From Leishmania mexicana MHOM/GT/2001/U1103 (lineage: Eukaryota; Euglenozoa; Kinetoplastea; Trypanosomatida; Trypanosomatidae), in contig NC_018329.1 in the NCBI RefSeq assembly GCF_000234665.1, positions 680,489 through 744,488 of the forward strand: a stretch of DNA of 64,000 nucleotides, given 5' to 3'. Under the pieces are notes generated by a model. That model was not told the DNA's origin. It was given only the letters and a program-made list of their open reading frames with translations, and did no database searches. The stretch's first letter is position 1. The number at the start of each line of letters is the position of its first letter. The translations under genes and the position numbers were made by a program. Of this stretch, positions 37,736-47,108 are shown piece by piece.

Positions 37736-38497
37736 CTCGCTTCGCTTCCGCTGTTAAATATATCTTTCTGCTTGATCTGTGAAGACAATGTAAAGGAGAG
37801 TGTGGTTAAGAGCGGCGCCACGCGGAGGCGCAATCTACGGCAGCGACACGGGCACGCCCCAATGAGAGCCACAAGCCACGTGCTCCACTGCGTGTGGGTG
37901 AGATGAGCGAAAGGGGTGCGGCGGGATGGAGACACGATGCTCCCCTCCCACATACACACTTAGCACCACCCTGCAGTCAATTCGCTGGTGTGCATGTGCG
38001 TGCGTGTGTGTAGGCGGCACCGATGACGAGAGAGAGGGAGAGGGAGGGCACGGCGGCGGCGCACACAACAAGACAAGGGGGAAGGAATGATGACGTACAA
38101 GAAAAGGAAGGCAGCTGCCTCGCTTCGCTGTAGGGGTGGGGTGGGGTGGGGTGGGGATGGCAGATGGCATTGGGCACCCGCGCGGACGAGCGAGCGAGAT
38201 AGCTTTCGGTGTCCCTCTACTCAGGAGCGTGCTTGATCACCTGCCGCAGAGAGCGGGAGGGGGATGTGAAACGGCCCAGAGTCGAGAGGATGCCGCGCAC
38301 CAGCTGGCACTCAGCAGGTCAGCACACAGCTCAGGTAAACATTTACCCGTTCATCGATTTCGGCCAGAGAGGGAAACCCCGTTGTGGCTCCGCAGCAGCA
38401 GTAGGCTGGTTGGCTAAGGAGGTCCAGAGAAGAGTGTAGGGGACAGTGGTCAGTGTCGCACGTGCGTGCGCTGTTGCCATCATTCATGGGGTCAATG
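37736..38497. other. Intergenic spacer
   Basis: Spacer between the TPM-domain gene and the coiled-coil unknown. GGGGT is repeated at 38132-38157 on the plus strand (possible G-quadruplex). A purine-rich block at 38030-38049 is pyrimidine on the minus strand. Confidence 0.5.
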
Positions 38498-39631
38498 CTA
38501 CGTCGACTTCGGCATGGCCTCCATCTTGTCTAGCTGAAGGGCCGCCAGCGCCAGTCTCTGGTTAAGCTGTCCCACGTGTGCCTCGTACGCCTGCCGCACC
38601 GCCAGCCAACGCCGCTGCAGGGCCTCGTAGCGCTGCACGTTGGTGCGCGCAAGAACCGCCACGTCGATCATCTCGACAGATGTACCCACCTTTAGCGCAG
38701 GCGCGGCGTTGCACCCCATTTCCATCCACGCGCGTTGCCAGGCCTGCTGCTCCTCCTCTGAGGCGACGGTGTGCGAGGGCTGGTAGGCGAGGAGGCGACG
38801 CAGCCGCGCGCCGAGGCTGTCCGCCGTGCTACCAGCGTTGCCCTCGCGCATGTTTAAGAGGCTCTCCGCGTAGCGCTGCAGTGTGATCAGCTGCTGATAA
38901 ACGCCTTCGACTGTCGCGACATGACGACACTTGCACTCCACCACGTCCCCGAGACAGCACGCGATGCGGCGCAGCAGCGCGTCAGCGGCGCCTTCGTCGT
39001 CATGCGCCTCGCCTGGCGTGACCCTGGTCTTGCCCGCCACCGCCGCTGTCGCGGCGCGCGAAGGTGATGCGGCAGATTCTGTTCGCTCCGAAGCGGGATG
39101 CGGCGATTCGTTGGGACGCTGTGTGACCCAGCCGAATATGTCGTCCTCGTCTTCACCGTTGCCTGACACCACCCACACGTCGTCCGACAGCGGTGGCGGC
39201 TGAGGTGCGTGGGTGGGTGCCTGGACATGATGGCCCAACGCCTCGCGCCGCGCCTTTGCCTCTGCCGGCATTGTTGGGCGTGCAGCCGCCAAGTCGTCGA
39301 CTTCGTCGGGGAACGCAGTGGGGGCGCACAGGTCAATATACCGCTCTTTCCGTAGCCGCTGCAGCTTCAGCGCGATGTGGCGGCGGAGCTGCGCGGTGTC
39401 GTTGTCGTGACTGTTGAGGGTGTCGGAGGCCGCTGCGCGGAACTCGGAGAGGAGCGCCGCCGCCGACGGCGCTGCCGTGCCAGCGAGCAGCTTCTCCTGT
39501 TGCTCAGCAGCGAGCGTCGCTGCTACGCGCGCGGTCTGCGCATGCAGCCGCCGCAGACATTCCTGGAGTGGTGCTCCCATGTCCACGAGGACAAGGGACG
39601 GGGTAGCCGCAGCCGACATGCAGGCCTCCAT
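38498..39631 (-). CDS. Conserved-looking coiled-coil protein, function unknown
   Basis: Predicted 377 residues (or 373 from the second Met at 39619). Two helical regions, residues 15-100 (QECLRRLHAQTARVAATLA; HIALKLQRLRKERYIDL) and 215-377 (VYQQLITLQRYAESLLNM; NVQRYEALQRRWLAVRQAY), flank an acidic/Pro-rich linker with DDVWVVSGNGEDEDDIFGWV. Leu/Ala/Gln heptads in both regions suggest coiled coils. No signal peptide, membrane segment or enzyme motif. I do not recognise the family; a structural or complex-subunit role is plausible. Confidence 0.72.
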   Translation of the reverse strand: MEACMSAAATPSLVLVDMGAPLQECLRRLHAQTARVAATLAAEQQEKLLAGTAAPSAAALLSEFRAAASDTLNSHDNDTAQLRRHIALKLQRLRKERYIDLCAPTAFPDEVDDLAAARPTMPAEAKARREALGHHVQAPTHAPQPPPLSDDVWVVSGNGEDEDDIFGWVTQRPNESPHPASERTESAASPSRAATAAVAGKTRVTPGEAHDDEGAADALLRRIACCLGDVVECKCRHVATVEGVYQQLITLQRYAESLLNMREGNAGSTADSLGARLRRLLAYQPSHTVASEEEQQAWQRAWMEMGCNAAPALKVGTSVEMIDVAVLARTNVQRYEALQRRWLAVRQAYEAHVGQLNQRLALAALQLDKMEAMPKST

Positions 39632-40044
39632 CCAGTCAACCCTCGTGCACGATGAGCGTATCTCTGTGTGTGCGCGTGCGTGATGCAAGCTTGATATCGA
39701 CGAGGAGAGTCATAGTGGAGTGTGTGTGAAGGAAGATGCAGTGAAAGAGATGGAAGGGCAGGCACCGCCATCAGGCTACAAGGCCGTTCACACTGCGCAC
39801 AAGTGATGCGTGCCACAGCGAGGCTCGTTCAGTGTGGCAGCGTGGGAATTTCGGCATGTGACAACGGGACCTCGGAAGGGAGGGGTGGGCGTTGGACCGT
39901 GCGTGATGCACCAGCACGAGTCAGACAGTCGCGGTAGAGAACACTCAAGAACGCCAACCAACACCCGCATACAGACGCCTGTGACGCGACGGAGATGTGC
40001 ACTGCGTCTGGTGTGTGGGGAGGGAGGGGGCATCGTCGTGTGAG
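39632..40044. other. Short spacer, or tail of the disrupted gene
   Basis: 413 nt between the coiled-coil gene and the last stop of the frame-disrupted gene. A frame open to 39788 on the minus strand continues from the disrupted gene and may be part of it, which would leave only about 150 nt of spacer. Confidence 0.4.
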
Positions 40045-41005
40045 CTAGCGCTGCCGCCGACGTGACTGCGCCGCGAGGCAGAGAGCGCACGGCACTGCTT
40101 CCGTGAACGTGTGCCGGATCGATGTGCTTGTCCTCTTTCGACGACAGCGACGCGGTGGTGCTGGAGAGATCGACGTGCACGTGCGTGTCTCCACGCTGGC
40201 AAAATACAGCCTCGGGTAGGCAGCGGCCCTGACTTGAACGCGGTCGCCGAGAACGGCGCGGGTTAGGGGCACCGGCTCCTGGAAGAGGACTCCGGCGTCG
40301 TACATCGGGGCGGTACCGTCCAGGGTGTACCACATGTCCACTTGGTCAGGTCGGTAGCCGGGCACCTGAAGCCGCAGCGAGTGCACTGTCACGTTGGCGT
40401 CCACAGAAGGTGGTGGTGGTGGGGAGTGCAAAGCGGGCGGCACTGCAAATATCGCTGATGCCGACGATAAAGGCGCCGGTGTGTACGATGCGTGCCCAGC
40501 TTGCTTGCCACGCGTACCGCTTTCTTCCCGCGCCTCTGCAGCGACCACGACATGTAGGTGGCGGCGGTGCTGCGTGGGATGATGAGCTTGACACTGGTGT
40601 GCCGCTGTCTTCATCAGCCTGCCACAGGACAGAAGACGGCGTACGCGGAGTTCCGTACGCACGATTCTGTGCGTCGCCAATGATGCCACTAAGCGCCGCA
40701 GCCATCACTGTTCCATGCTGCGGAGTGGCGTTATGACTATCGAGCAGCGACGACGACACCTGCCGCGCGGTAGCGAGCTCGCGCGCCACTCCTTCATCAC
40801 CCAGTAAGAAGAGTTCGGGACTGTAAGTGCTCAAAAGGCGGGCTCCGTCCAACCGGCACGACATGACAGAGCCGCGCTGCGACGCCAGCTCCTCAACAGA
40901 GCGGTGCGTCGCATCCACCGCCGCTGTGGAGGTGGGGGAGTCGTCGTGCTGAGCCGTTGAGAGTGGGCGGAATAATGTGCTGACTGTATCGAAGGAGTGG
41001 GGCAT
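40045..41005 (-). pseudogene. Frame-disrupted gene with chitobiase C-terminal-like (CHB_HEX_C) domain
   Basis: Coding-like sequence changes frame. From the Met at 41005 to about 40550 one frame gives a plausible disordered N-terminus (LLSTYSPELFLLGDEGVA; TPRTPSSVLWQADEDSGTP) but then reads through to a stop at 40346. From about 40550 the +1 frame takes over: VTVHSLRLQVPGYRPDQ, MWYTLDGTAPMYDAGVLF, LGDRVQVRAAAYPRLYF. This resembles the chitobiase/hexosaminidase C-terminal domain ('YYT.DGT.P...G.LY..P...VKA.A'). That frame stops at 40045. At about 40195 the original frame becomes coding-like again (THVHVDLSSTTASLSSKEDK). One or two indels, real or from assembly, are the simplest explanation. No glycosidase catalytic domain is present. 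Confidence 0.45.
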
Positions 41006-42075
41006 TGCAGAATGATGCGTGTGTGCGTGTGATGCACTAGAGGATCTCATACATAAACATAACCCCGCAGATGCATGCGCTTACCAAGTCCCCTTGCAGC
41101 TGTCTCCCGAGGCGAGCGGGTGACAAGGAGAGTGAGCGAAGGAGTGTTGTAACAGCGTGATGGCGAAGAAGCAGCACAGGCTGCACACCCTCACGCGTGA
41201 GCGGGCATTACGGGGATGCCCGATGTGCGAAGCGTGAAGACGGCGCCACATGCACACGCCCACGCCCAATGCCCACCCGTCTACATTGTGGTCGTTGAAA
41301 GAGGTGCATACCGTCCGTGCAGGTGGTTTCCCCCCTTGTGTGACCCCCCTCCCTGCCTTCAACCTCGTTCTCCTACCAGGCATGCTCAGCCGAGAGGGAA
41401 GGGGATGCTGTTCTGGCCGGTGTCGCTGAGGCCGGAAAGGTGGGCGAGGGCAGAGGCGGAGACACACGCACACAAAACGAGTGATGATGCAGCACAACAG
41501 CACACAAAGAAGAGGAGGAGGATTGCAGAATAGCTTCGCGTGACGGGATCTCGCTGGTGCGCTACTCCTCCGGCGGCACCATCCTTCCCGCCCCGCCCCC
41601 AACCACACACATACAGACACACACACACACACACACATACAAGTCCCGCCTCCTCGCCGTGACCGTCGTCGACTCCTGCGCAGAGTTGCAGCAGACAACG
41701 AGAGCAAAGGCGAAAAAGGAGAGATGGAGCGAGGGGGTCCCTTCCGGAAGGCAGACAGGCAGCGGTGCGCGTGTCTCCTCGTGTGCGTTCCCCCCTCCTC
41801 CTCCTCCTCCTCCTCCCCCTCCCTGCACAGCAAGGACGCAGAGCCCGGGAGGAAAAACAAAACCGCCATCGCAAAAGAAGCGCCAAGAGAAAGGGAGAGA
41901 GACACACACATACACAGATACAGCAACAGAATGCTTCGCACGACGCGAGCATGGCTCACAGTCTTACGCGCCGTTCGTGCGTGTGGCGAGGAGATGGATA
42001 GCAGAAAAGGAAGAGTGCACGCAGACACATCAGCACGTCTGCCAACGTGACTCTTCCGGATTCCTGTTTCGCATT
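41006..42075. other. Intergenic spacer with AC and CCT repeats
   Basis: 1.1 kb between the disrupted gene and Vps55. Contains an AC run at 41617-41637 and a CCT run at 41795-41819. A 315-codon open frame on the minus strand is cysteine/arginine-biased repeat translation, not a gene. Confidence 0.5.
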
Positions 42076-42495
42076 TTAGAAGTTGTACCCGTCAGCAGCG
42101 TCGTCGCCATCGTCACCGTTGGGGACGGCGAGTGATACGCCCGCCGCGATGAAGCACGCCCCGCTGAGGAGCGTGAAAAAGAGCGCCAAGCCGCAAATTA
42201 CGGAGGTGTGATAGAGCACCACTGCCAGCCCTGGACCCGATATGAGCACCGCACCGCCCATGAAGAGGCCGACTGTGCTGAAGGCATCCAGCGGCTCGTC
42301 ATCGACGTCGATGAAGTTGTCGCTGTCGGCGCTGCGACCACACAAGAAGAAGGGGACAGGGGGGAAGCAGTAGAGCGCAAGGCTCATCAACGGCCACGCA
42401 TTTCGTTTCTTCACGACGGTGCAGCCCAGAATCAAGAAGAGGAAGGCCATCACCAGGAAGAAGGCCGAGAGGATCAGCTGGCGAAGGCCGGACAT
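42076..42495 (-). CDS. VPS55: Vps55/LEPROT family endosomal membrane protein
   Basis: Predicted 139 residues with four transmembrane helices at about 7-26, 33-52, 72-93 and 97-122. The pattern WPLMSLALYCFPPVPFFLC (the family's 'WP...Y.l.PiP'), a hydrophilic loop RSADSDNFIDVDDEPLDA, then FMGGAVLISGPGLAVVLYH and CGLALFFTLLSGACFIAAG is that of Vps55/leptin receptor overlapping transcript. Length equals the family's usual 130-140. Vps55 works with Vps68 in late-endosome to vacuole trafficking; LEPROT controls surface receptor levels. Acidic C-terminal tail NGDDGDDAADGYNF. The start is fixed by the short N-terminus preceding helix 1. Confidence 0.82.
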   Translation of the reverse strand: MSGLRQLILSAFFLVMAFLFLILGCTVVKKRNAWPLMSLALYCFPPVPFFLCGRSADSDNFIDVDDEPLDAFSTVGLFMGGAVLISGPGLAVVLYHTSVICGLALFFTLLSGACFIAAGVSLAVPNGDDGDDAADGYNF

Positions 42496-43205
42496 GGCGA
42501 TCAGCCGAAAGAGCGATGGAGGGAGGAGGATGCTATGCTGGAAAGGTGGATACTGATCTCTGGCCCCCCAAATAGCGAAGGCCGACACGCACCCGCGCGC
42601 GTACGCACACAAGCAGACTGACGTTGGCGAACTTCGAGTGGCGCGGCAAAGAGCCGTCGTGCTGGTGGCCGCTGTCTCACCCCCGGGGTGCAGGTGGATC
42701 GGCGTGGGCAACACGATCAAGCTAAAATAACCGAAGACGGAAGGGAGAAGAGAGATGGCGAAGAGGAATGAATGCGGAGATGTGCATGCGCTGGCGTGCA
42801 CGCACACGTGTGTGTGTGTATGTTAGGCAGGATTCGATGGTCGCGCAGCAGCACAAGTCGAGCGGGGGAAAGAGTTGGAGAGGGAGACAGTGAGGCTGAG
42901 GCATTGCCGAGTCGACTTGTGCGCCTACAACCAAGGAAAGGCAGCAGCAAGAGGCGCAGGCAAGTGCGTGCGTTGTTGTTGGGGCTGGGGAGTGGGGGTG
43001 GGGTGACGGGGCCGGGCTAGACGGTGGGCTCGAGGACGATGCTGCACCACTCTACCTCTGTCTGTCTGCCTCTCGGCTCTTTCACTTCCGCTGCATGTGC
43101 AGCTCACGGCCCGTGTCGCTGAGAGAGGTGCCCGTAGTCGGACGCGTGTATCCTTGTAGAACAGTGCAAGAGCGAGAGAGTAACACTCCTTCTCGGCCAC
43201 CCGCT
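42496..43205. other. Intergenic spacer
   Basis: Spacer between Vps55 and the proteasome-chaperone-like gene. Purine-rich plus-strand blocks at 42734-42770 read as pyrimidine tracts on the transcribed strand. No gene seen. Confidence 0.5.
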
Positions 43206-43790
43206 TCACTTTGACGGCGACTGCACTTCCCCCGCCAGTTCAAGCAGGTTCGACGCCGCGTAGTCGAGGAAGAGCTTCTTGGCGTGGCTGCTGTTCAGCT
43301 TCTTCGCTGTTTGCACCACGCTGAGCCCCATCAGCAGCGGTCTTGTCTCGCCGTAGCGACGGATGCGGTGCGCTATAGCGCTCGCGAGAAGGTTCGTCAG
43401 CGGGTGGTCGCGGAGGCCGAGCAGAACCGCGAAGTCGAGTGACGGCGTCTCATCATCATACATGAAAGCGGCGGGCCCGATCGCCGGCGCGTCGTAGCGG
43501 AGAAGAACGCCGGGCGCACACGTCTGCTCCTCCGTCACGAAGAGAAGCACGTAATCGACGAAGCAGCGGACCGACAGGTGCAGCACCACACGGATGCCCT
43601 CATCAATGCCGTCGTTCGTGACCTCTGCTGCCGCCGCCGCCGCTCCTGTGGACGATACCGAGCTGGGGCCATGGAAGCAGAAGGTGATGGTACGCTGGCG
43701 AAGGGCTGGCTGAAGCTCCACAGCAGGGTGCTCTGGTGTAGCGGCGGCGCACGTGGTGGCCTGCGGCGAATCACGGACCCTCGAGCTCAT
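43206..43790 (-). CDS. Possible proteasome assembly chaperone 3/4-like protein
   Basis: Predicted 194 residues. A Thr/Ala-rich start is followed by alternating beta strands (RTITFCFHGPSS; GIRVVLHLSVRCFVDYVLLFVTEEQ) and then DFAVLLGLRDHPLTNLLAS, AIAHRIRRYGETRPLLMGLSV. The order 'VLLG....PLT...A..i...... rpvLL.Lal' is like PSMG3/PAC3 and PSMG4/PAC4, small chaperones that build the 20S alpha ring. The similarity is short and by eye, so the call is tentative. A C-terminal helix (AKKLNSSHAKKLFLDYAA) is longer than in animals. The Met at 43790 is preferred because a polypyrimidine tract and acceptor place the likely 5' end at about 43845, downstream of the earlier in-frame Met at 43871. Confidence 0.48.
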   Translation of the reverse strand: MSSRVRDSPQATTCAAATPEHPAVELQPALRQRTITFCFHGPSSVSSTGAAAAAAEVTNDGIDEGIRVVLHLSVRCFVDYVLLFVTEEQTCAPGVLLRYDAPAIGPAAFMYDDETPSLDFAVLLGLRDHPLTNLLASAIAHRIRRYGETRPLLMGLSVVQTAKKLNSSHAKKLFLDYAASNLLELAGEVQSPSK

Positions 43791-44531
43791 CCTCGCGGTT
43801 GTGCGCCTGTGCGGAACTCCCTGCGCGTATAACTGAGGTGTGCACTTTTCCACGAACAATGATCGCATCATGCGCACACACGCACACAGCGGGAGAGAGA
43901 GGAAGGGGTGGGAGGTGGGGGGTGGGGGAGTATGAAAGACGGGAGGGGGGAGAGCTGAGGAACAGCTGCGTGTGCGCCTTTTCGTTCCTTCCACGCCGTC
44001 CATGAGGACGAAGCGGACTCATCCGTTGGTGCGCCACGTGCACGTGTGCACATGCCGCATTCCACACCGCACGCAGCACGCGACCATTCCTTTCCTACTT
44101 ACGTCATCCGTTCGCATCTGTAGCACCGCGGTGGCCAGGAACTTCGAAGGGTCAGAGAACCGGCATACCAGCACGTGCACGCATGCTCGTGCGCTTTGCC
44201 GCCGCGGAGCTCCTTGCTCCGCTTCCTCTTTCTCCGTACAGACTTAATCATTTTGTGTCTGCACAGGGTGAAGAAGGTTCAGCATGTGAAGATCCGGAGG
44301 GGAGGGCGGCAGAGGAAGCACGAGCGAGAGGCAAGAGGAGGAGTCTGGGGGGGGGAGGAGGGAGGGGAGGGGGAGCGGAGATACGGATTCAAGTCGAGCA
44401 CACACGCACACACACACACCCAAGCACACGTATGCAGGCAGGCAGGCGGAGAGAAAGGGGGCATCGCCTGACAATGGAGCGGCACTACGGCGATGGGCAC
44501 GGCGACCACATCGCAGGCGCACCGGCTCCCC
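43791..44531. other. Intergenic spacer
   Basis: Spacer between the PAC-like gene and PPCS. Carries the splicing signal described at 43845-43954 and CA-rich sequence at 44399-44420. No gene seen. Confidence 0.5.
43845..43954 (-). promoter_or_regulatory. Candidate trans-splicing signal for the PAC-like gene
   Basis: On the minus strand, 43954 to 43890 is C/T-rich and no AG occurs until about 43845, an AG-free run of some 108 nt. This predicts a 5' UTR of about 55 nt and decides the start at 43790. Confidence 0.45.
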
Positions 44532-45545
44532 TCACCGCCGCGAGAGGGAAATCAGTGTGTCACACAGGGCGGCCTCGATCGTCCTCGATTCCTTCCGCCG
44601 CACGAGCACCGGTGCGCTGTCGTCGCCGTCCTTTGTGTAGATCAGCACCCACTCCTTGTAGCTCTGCAGCAAGTTCGCCACGACGGCGTCGCAGCGGTAC
44701 GCGTGCAGGTTGCCGATTGCCTTGCGCTTCATAGCCTCCTCCGACGTTTCGAGCTTGAATGTGACGATGAGCGGCTGCGTCGCGTCTGGCGCTGCGCGGT
44801 GCAGCCATTCTTCCCGCAGCAGCAGCAGAACTTTTGGCACGTTGGACAGACGCAGCGCCAGCCCATCCCCTCCACTGATCTTCTCCCTTGACATCTTGGG
44901 AAGCGGGAGGTAGTAGTCCGACACGGCGGCCGCCGCGAAGAACAAGCACTGGCGCTGCTGCAGCATCTGTGGCACAGCGGTGCCACACAGCGCGCGTGAG
45001 ACGAGCTCAAGGAGAAAGATATGCTCGACGACAGTGTCGTAGGCGATGTAGTGAACAAGGCCCTTCGTGCGGTGGTAGAGCTCGGCGACGCGCTGCAACT
45101 CCGCCTTGGACGCTGCTGCTGGCGTGGACTCGGCGCCCACTGTCGATGCTGAGTCCGTGCCGGCAGTGCTGGGCGCGGACGGGGGTGCCATGGTCGCAAA
45201 GAGCTGCTCAGTGCTAAACATATCGAGTACGCGCCGAAAGGGCATAATGGCGGTGCGGTGGTGCAGCAACACGCAGGCCCACCCACGCTCTGCCAACGCC
45301 TCGACCAAGTGCGCGCCGCGGCCGCCACTGCTGAAGTTCGTGATGAAGCGGACAGCGTTCACCTCAAGAGGCACGGTCGTGCCGCCGCTCGTGATGAAGG
45401 CGATGCCGGGACAGTCCGGGTGAGACCGAGCCACACCTTCAAGGAATGTGAGTAGGGTGTCCTTGTGGGTCGACAGCCGTGCCTGGGTCTCGGATGACAT
45501 GTTCTCGGCGTAGAAGGCGTCTACATTGTTCTGCATGTTGATCAT
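44532..45545 (-). CDS. PPCS: Phosphopantothenoylcysteine synthetase (PPCS, CoaB-type)
   Basis: Predicted 337 residues. Residues 47-100 hold the nucleotide-binding core of eukaryotic PPCS: FITSGGTTVPLE (residues 50-61), VRFITNFSSGGRGAHLVE and a Leu/His strand (WACVLLHHR). Later come QCLFFAAAAVSDYYLP, KISGGDGLALRLSNVPKVL, PLIVTFKLET and AYRCDAVVANLL, the conserved 'aaAVSDf', 'KiqS..g' and 'vaN' blocks. The enzyme condenses 4'-phosphopantothenate with cysteine in coenzyme A synthesis. There is no decarboxylase (CoaC) part, as usual in eukaryotes. An Ala/Ser insert lies at residues 125-155. The Met at 45545 fits the usual N-terminal length; upstream in-frame sequence is His/Thr-rich and looks like 5' UTR. 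Confidence 0.92.
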   Translation of the reverse strand: MINMQNNVDAFYAENMSSETQARLSTHKDTLLTFLEGVARSHPDCPGIAFITSGGTTVPLEVNAVRFITNFSSGGRGAHLVEALAERGWACVLLHHRTAIMPFRRVLDMFSTEQLFATMAPPSAPSTAGTDSASTVGAESTPAAASKAELQRVAELYHRTKGLVHYIAYDTVVEHIFLLELVSRALCGTAVPQMLQQRQCLFFAAAAVSDYYLPLPKMSREKISGGDGLALRLSNVPKVLLLLREEWLHRAAPDATQPLIVTFKLETSEEAMKRKAIGNLHAYRCDAVVANLLQSYKEWVLIYTKDGDDSAPVLVRRKESRTIEAALCDTLISLSRR

Positions 45546-46058
45546 CTCGTTGCGGCGGACAGGGGCGGATGTGATGATGCCCTTCCCGGCACTTGTGTGA
45601 GGTAGAGAATGTGAAAGAGCACCGGGCGCAGCGATGAGAGCCGAGCCTGATGACGATGGTGTTTCGCAATCGCGTGTGTGCGTGTACGTGTGCGTATGCG
45701 TGCGAGATGAGAGCATTGCGGAGACGTGCGCGTCGACAGGTTGGCTCACACACCCACACAGGGAGAGAATCACTACGTGTCGCAGACTGGCTGAGACCTC
45801 CGCCACATTCCGGTAGCATTCACATGACGCGCGCGGAGGACAAGATGCGGGGACTCGAGGAGGGGATGGCGGTAGAGGATGGGCGACGTGGATCTTACCT
45901 CTGACTCTCTCGTGCGCCTGGTTGAACTTATTCTACTTCTGTTTTACCGCAGTAGCTAGGTGCATGTGCGGGCAAGCGAGGTTGGGGGAGGGGGCAAGGG
46001 GGCCGCCGTTGCTGCCGCTCAACGCACTTCACCACCCTACGCTCTTCCCTGCCCGACT
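45546..46058. other. Intergenic spacer
   Basis: Spacer between PPCS and the REX1-B-like gene. GT/CG-rich repeats at 45672-45700. No gene seen. Confidence 0.5.
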
Positions 46059-47108
46059 TCACGCATCATCGCTGATCTCACCCTGCAACTCTTCGCATAA
46101 ATCTTCGATGGCGGCGCGAAGCGACTCCTGGCGGTGGATGATGGACGCCACGGCGCTTGACCAGCCCGCACATCGGCGCGCCACAGCAGACGGCGTATAA
46201 TGTGCAATGGTGGGTACGCCGTCTCTGCGGGCGCCTTTGGGGGGCAGCGCGACGAGCTCCTCCTCCTCCTCCTCCTCGCGTGCCTTGGCCCCCTCCGTAC
46301 CATCGACGTCATCGTCATTCGCCGAGTGGTCGGAGGGGCCGCCGAGGTCGTCCAAGGCACCGCGACACGCTACAAAGTACAGATGTGTGTGGTAGCGCGT
46401 GGGAATAAGCCGTAGCAAGGTGCAGCGCTCCACGTCGTGCACGCGTAGTGATGGTGCAGCAGGCGCTGGGGCAGGCGCAGAGGCGGCAGCGGTGGCGGGC
46501 ACCGGAGGGCTGTGCGCGATGTGATTTGGGCGCCTCTCTACCAACTCGTACTGCTCATCGTCGCTGCTGTCCGGCTTGAATAGCGACTTGATGTCCGCCG
46601 GCTCGCCCGTGGGCCTCGGTGTGCCTTCATCCGCCTTCCCTGCCTCCGCAGCTGTCGACGGCGCGTTCTCCGAGTCGAGACACACGTTTGACGTGCAATG
46701 CTCGACTAGCTGGTTCGCCAAGCTCAGCGTTACTGTGTAGTGCTCGCGCTCCAGGTTTTGCAAGCGATCGATCCACATCGCCAGCGCCGCGCTCGTCTGC
46801 TGCTTGCTGTCTGCTGGGTCCGCTGGTGATTCAGTGGGTGAGTGGGGGGAGGGGTGGCCATTCTGGCGCTGCTCCGTCTCGGCTGCCGTCTCCGTCAGTG
46901 CTTTCTGCAGCGTGCGCAGCTGCGTGCTGATACGCTGAAACTCTGGCAGGACAATGCCTTGAATATTGCGCTGCAGCTCCGTGGCGGTGATGTCGCCGAT
47001 GATGGCGCGGTGGAAGAGCAACGCCCATTGCTGGTACGTGGCGCTGCGATCCCGCTGCAGCTTGAGGGCCGCAACGGCTTGTGCCCTGTTGCTGGCCGTC
47101 GCCGTCAT
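46059..47108 (-). CDS. REX1-B-like domain protein
   Basis: Predicted 349 residues. Residues 8-75 read AVAALKLQRDRSATYQQWAL, LQRNIQGIVLPEFQRISTQL, RTLQKALTE. This matches the 'L..Q..R...Y..f...l......l...v..it.eF..is..i...e..L' helical pattern of the REX1-B (required for excision 1-B) domain, first described in a Chlamydomonas DNA-repair mutant. A Pro/Ala/Ser-rich, acidic middle with SLFKPDSSDDEQYELVE follows; a C-terminal module (CTLLRLIPTRYHTHLYFVAC; WSSAVASIIHRQESLRAAI) is unassigned, and an Asp/Glu-rich insert sits in it. No signal or membrane segment. A DNA-repair role is by domain analogy only. Confidence 0.52.
   Translation of the reverse strand: MTATASNRAQAVAALKLQRDRSATYQQWALLFHRAIIGDITATELQRNIQGIVLPEFQRISTQLRTLQKALTETAAETEQRQNGHPSPHSPTESPADPADSKQQTSAALAMWIDRLQNLEREHYTVTLSLANQLVEHCTSNVCLDSENAPSTAAEAGKADEGTPRPTGEPADIKSLFKPDSSDDEQYELVERRPNHIAHSPPVPATAAASAPAPAPAAPSLRVHDVERCTLLRLIPTRYHTHLYFVACRGALDDLGGPSDHSANDDDVDGTEGAKAREEEEEEELVALPPKGARRDGVPTIAHYTPSAVARRCAGWSSAVASIIHRQESLRAAIEDLCEELQGEISDDA

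Noticed and set aside
41081..42028. 315-codon minus-strand open frame between Vps55 and the disrupted gene
   Set aside because: Made largely of Cys/Val from GT repeats and Glu/Gly from CCT repeats; no conserved-looking segment.
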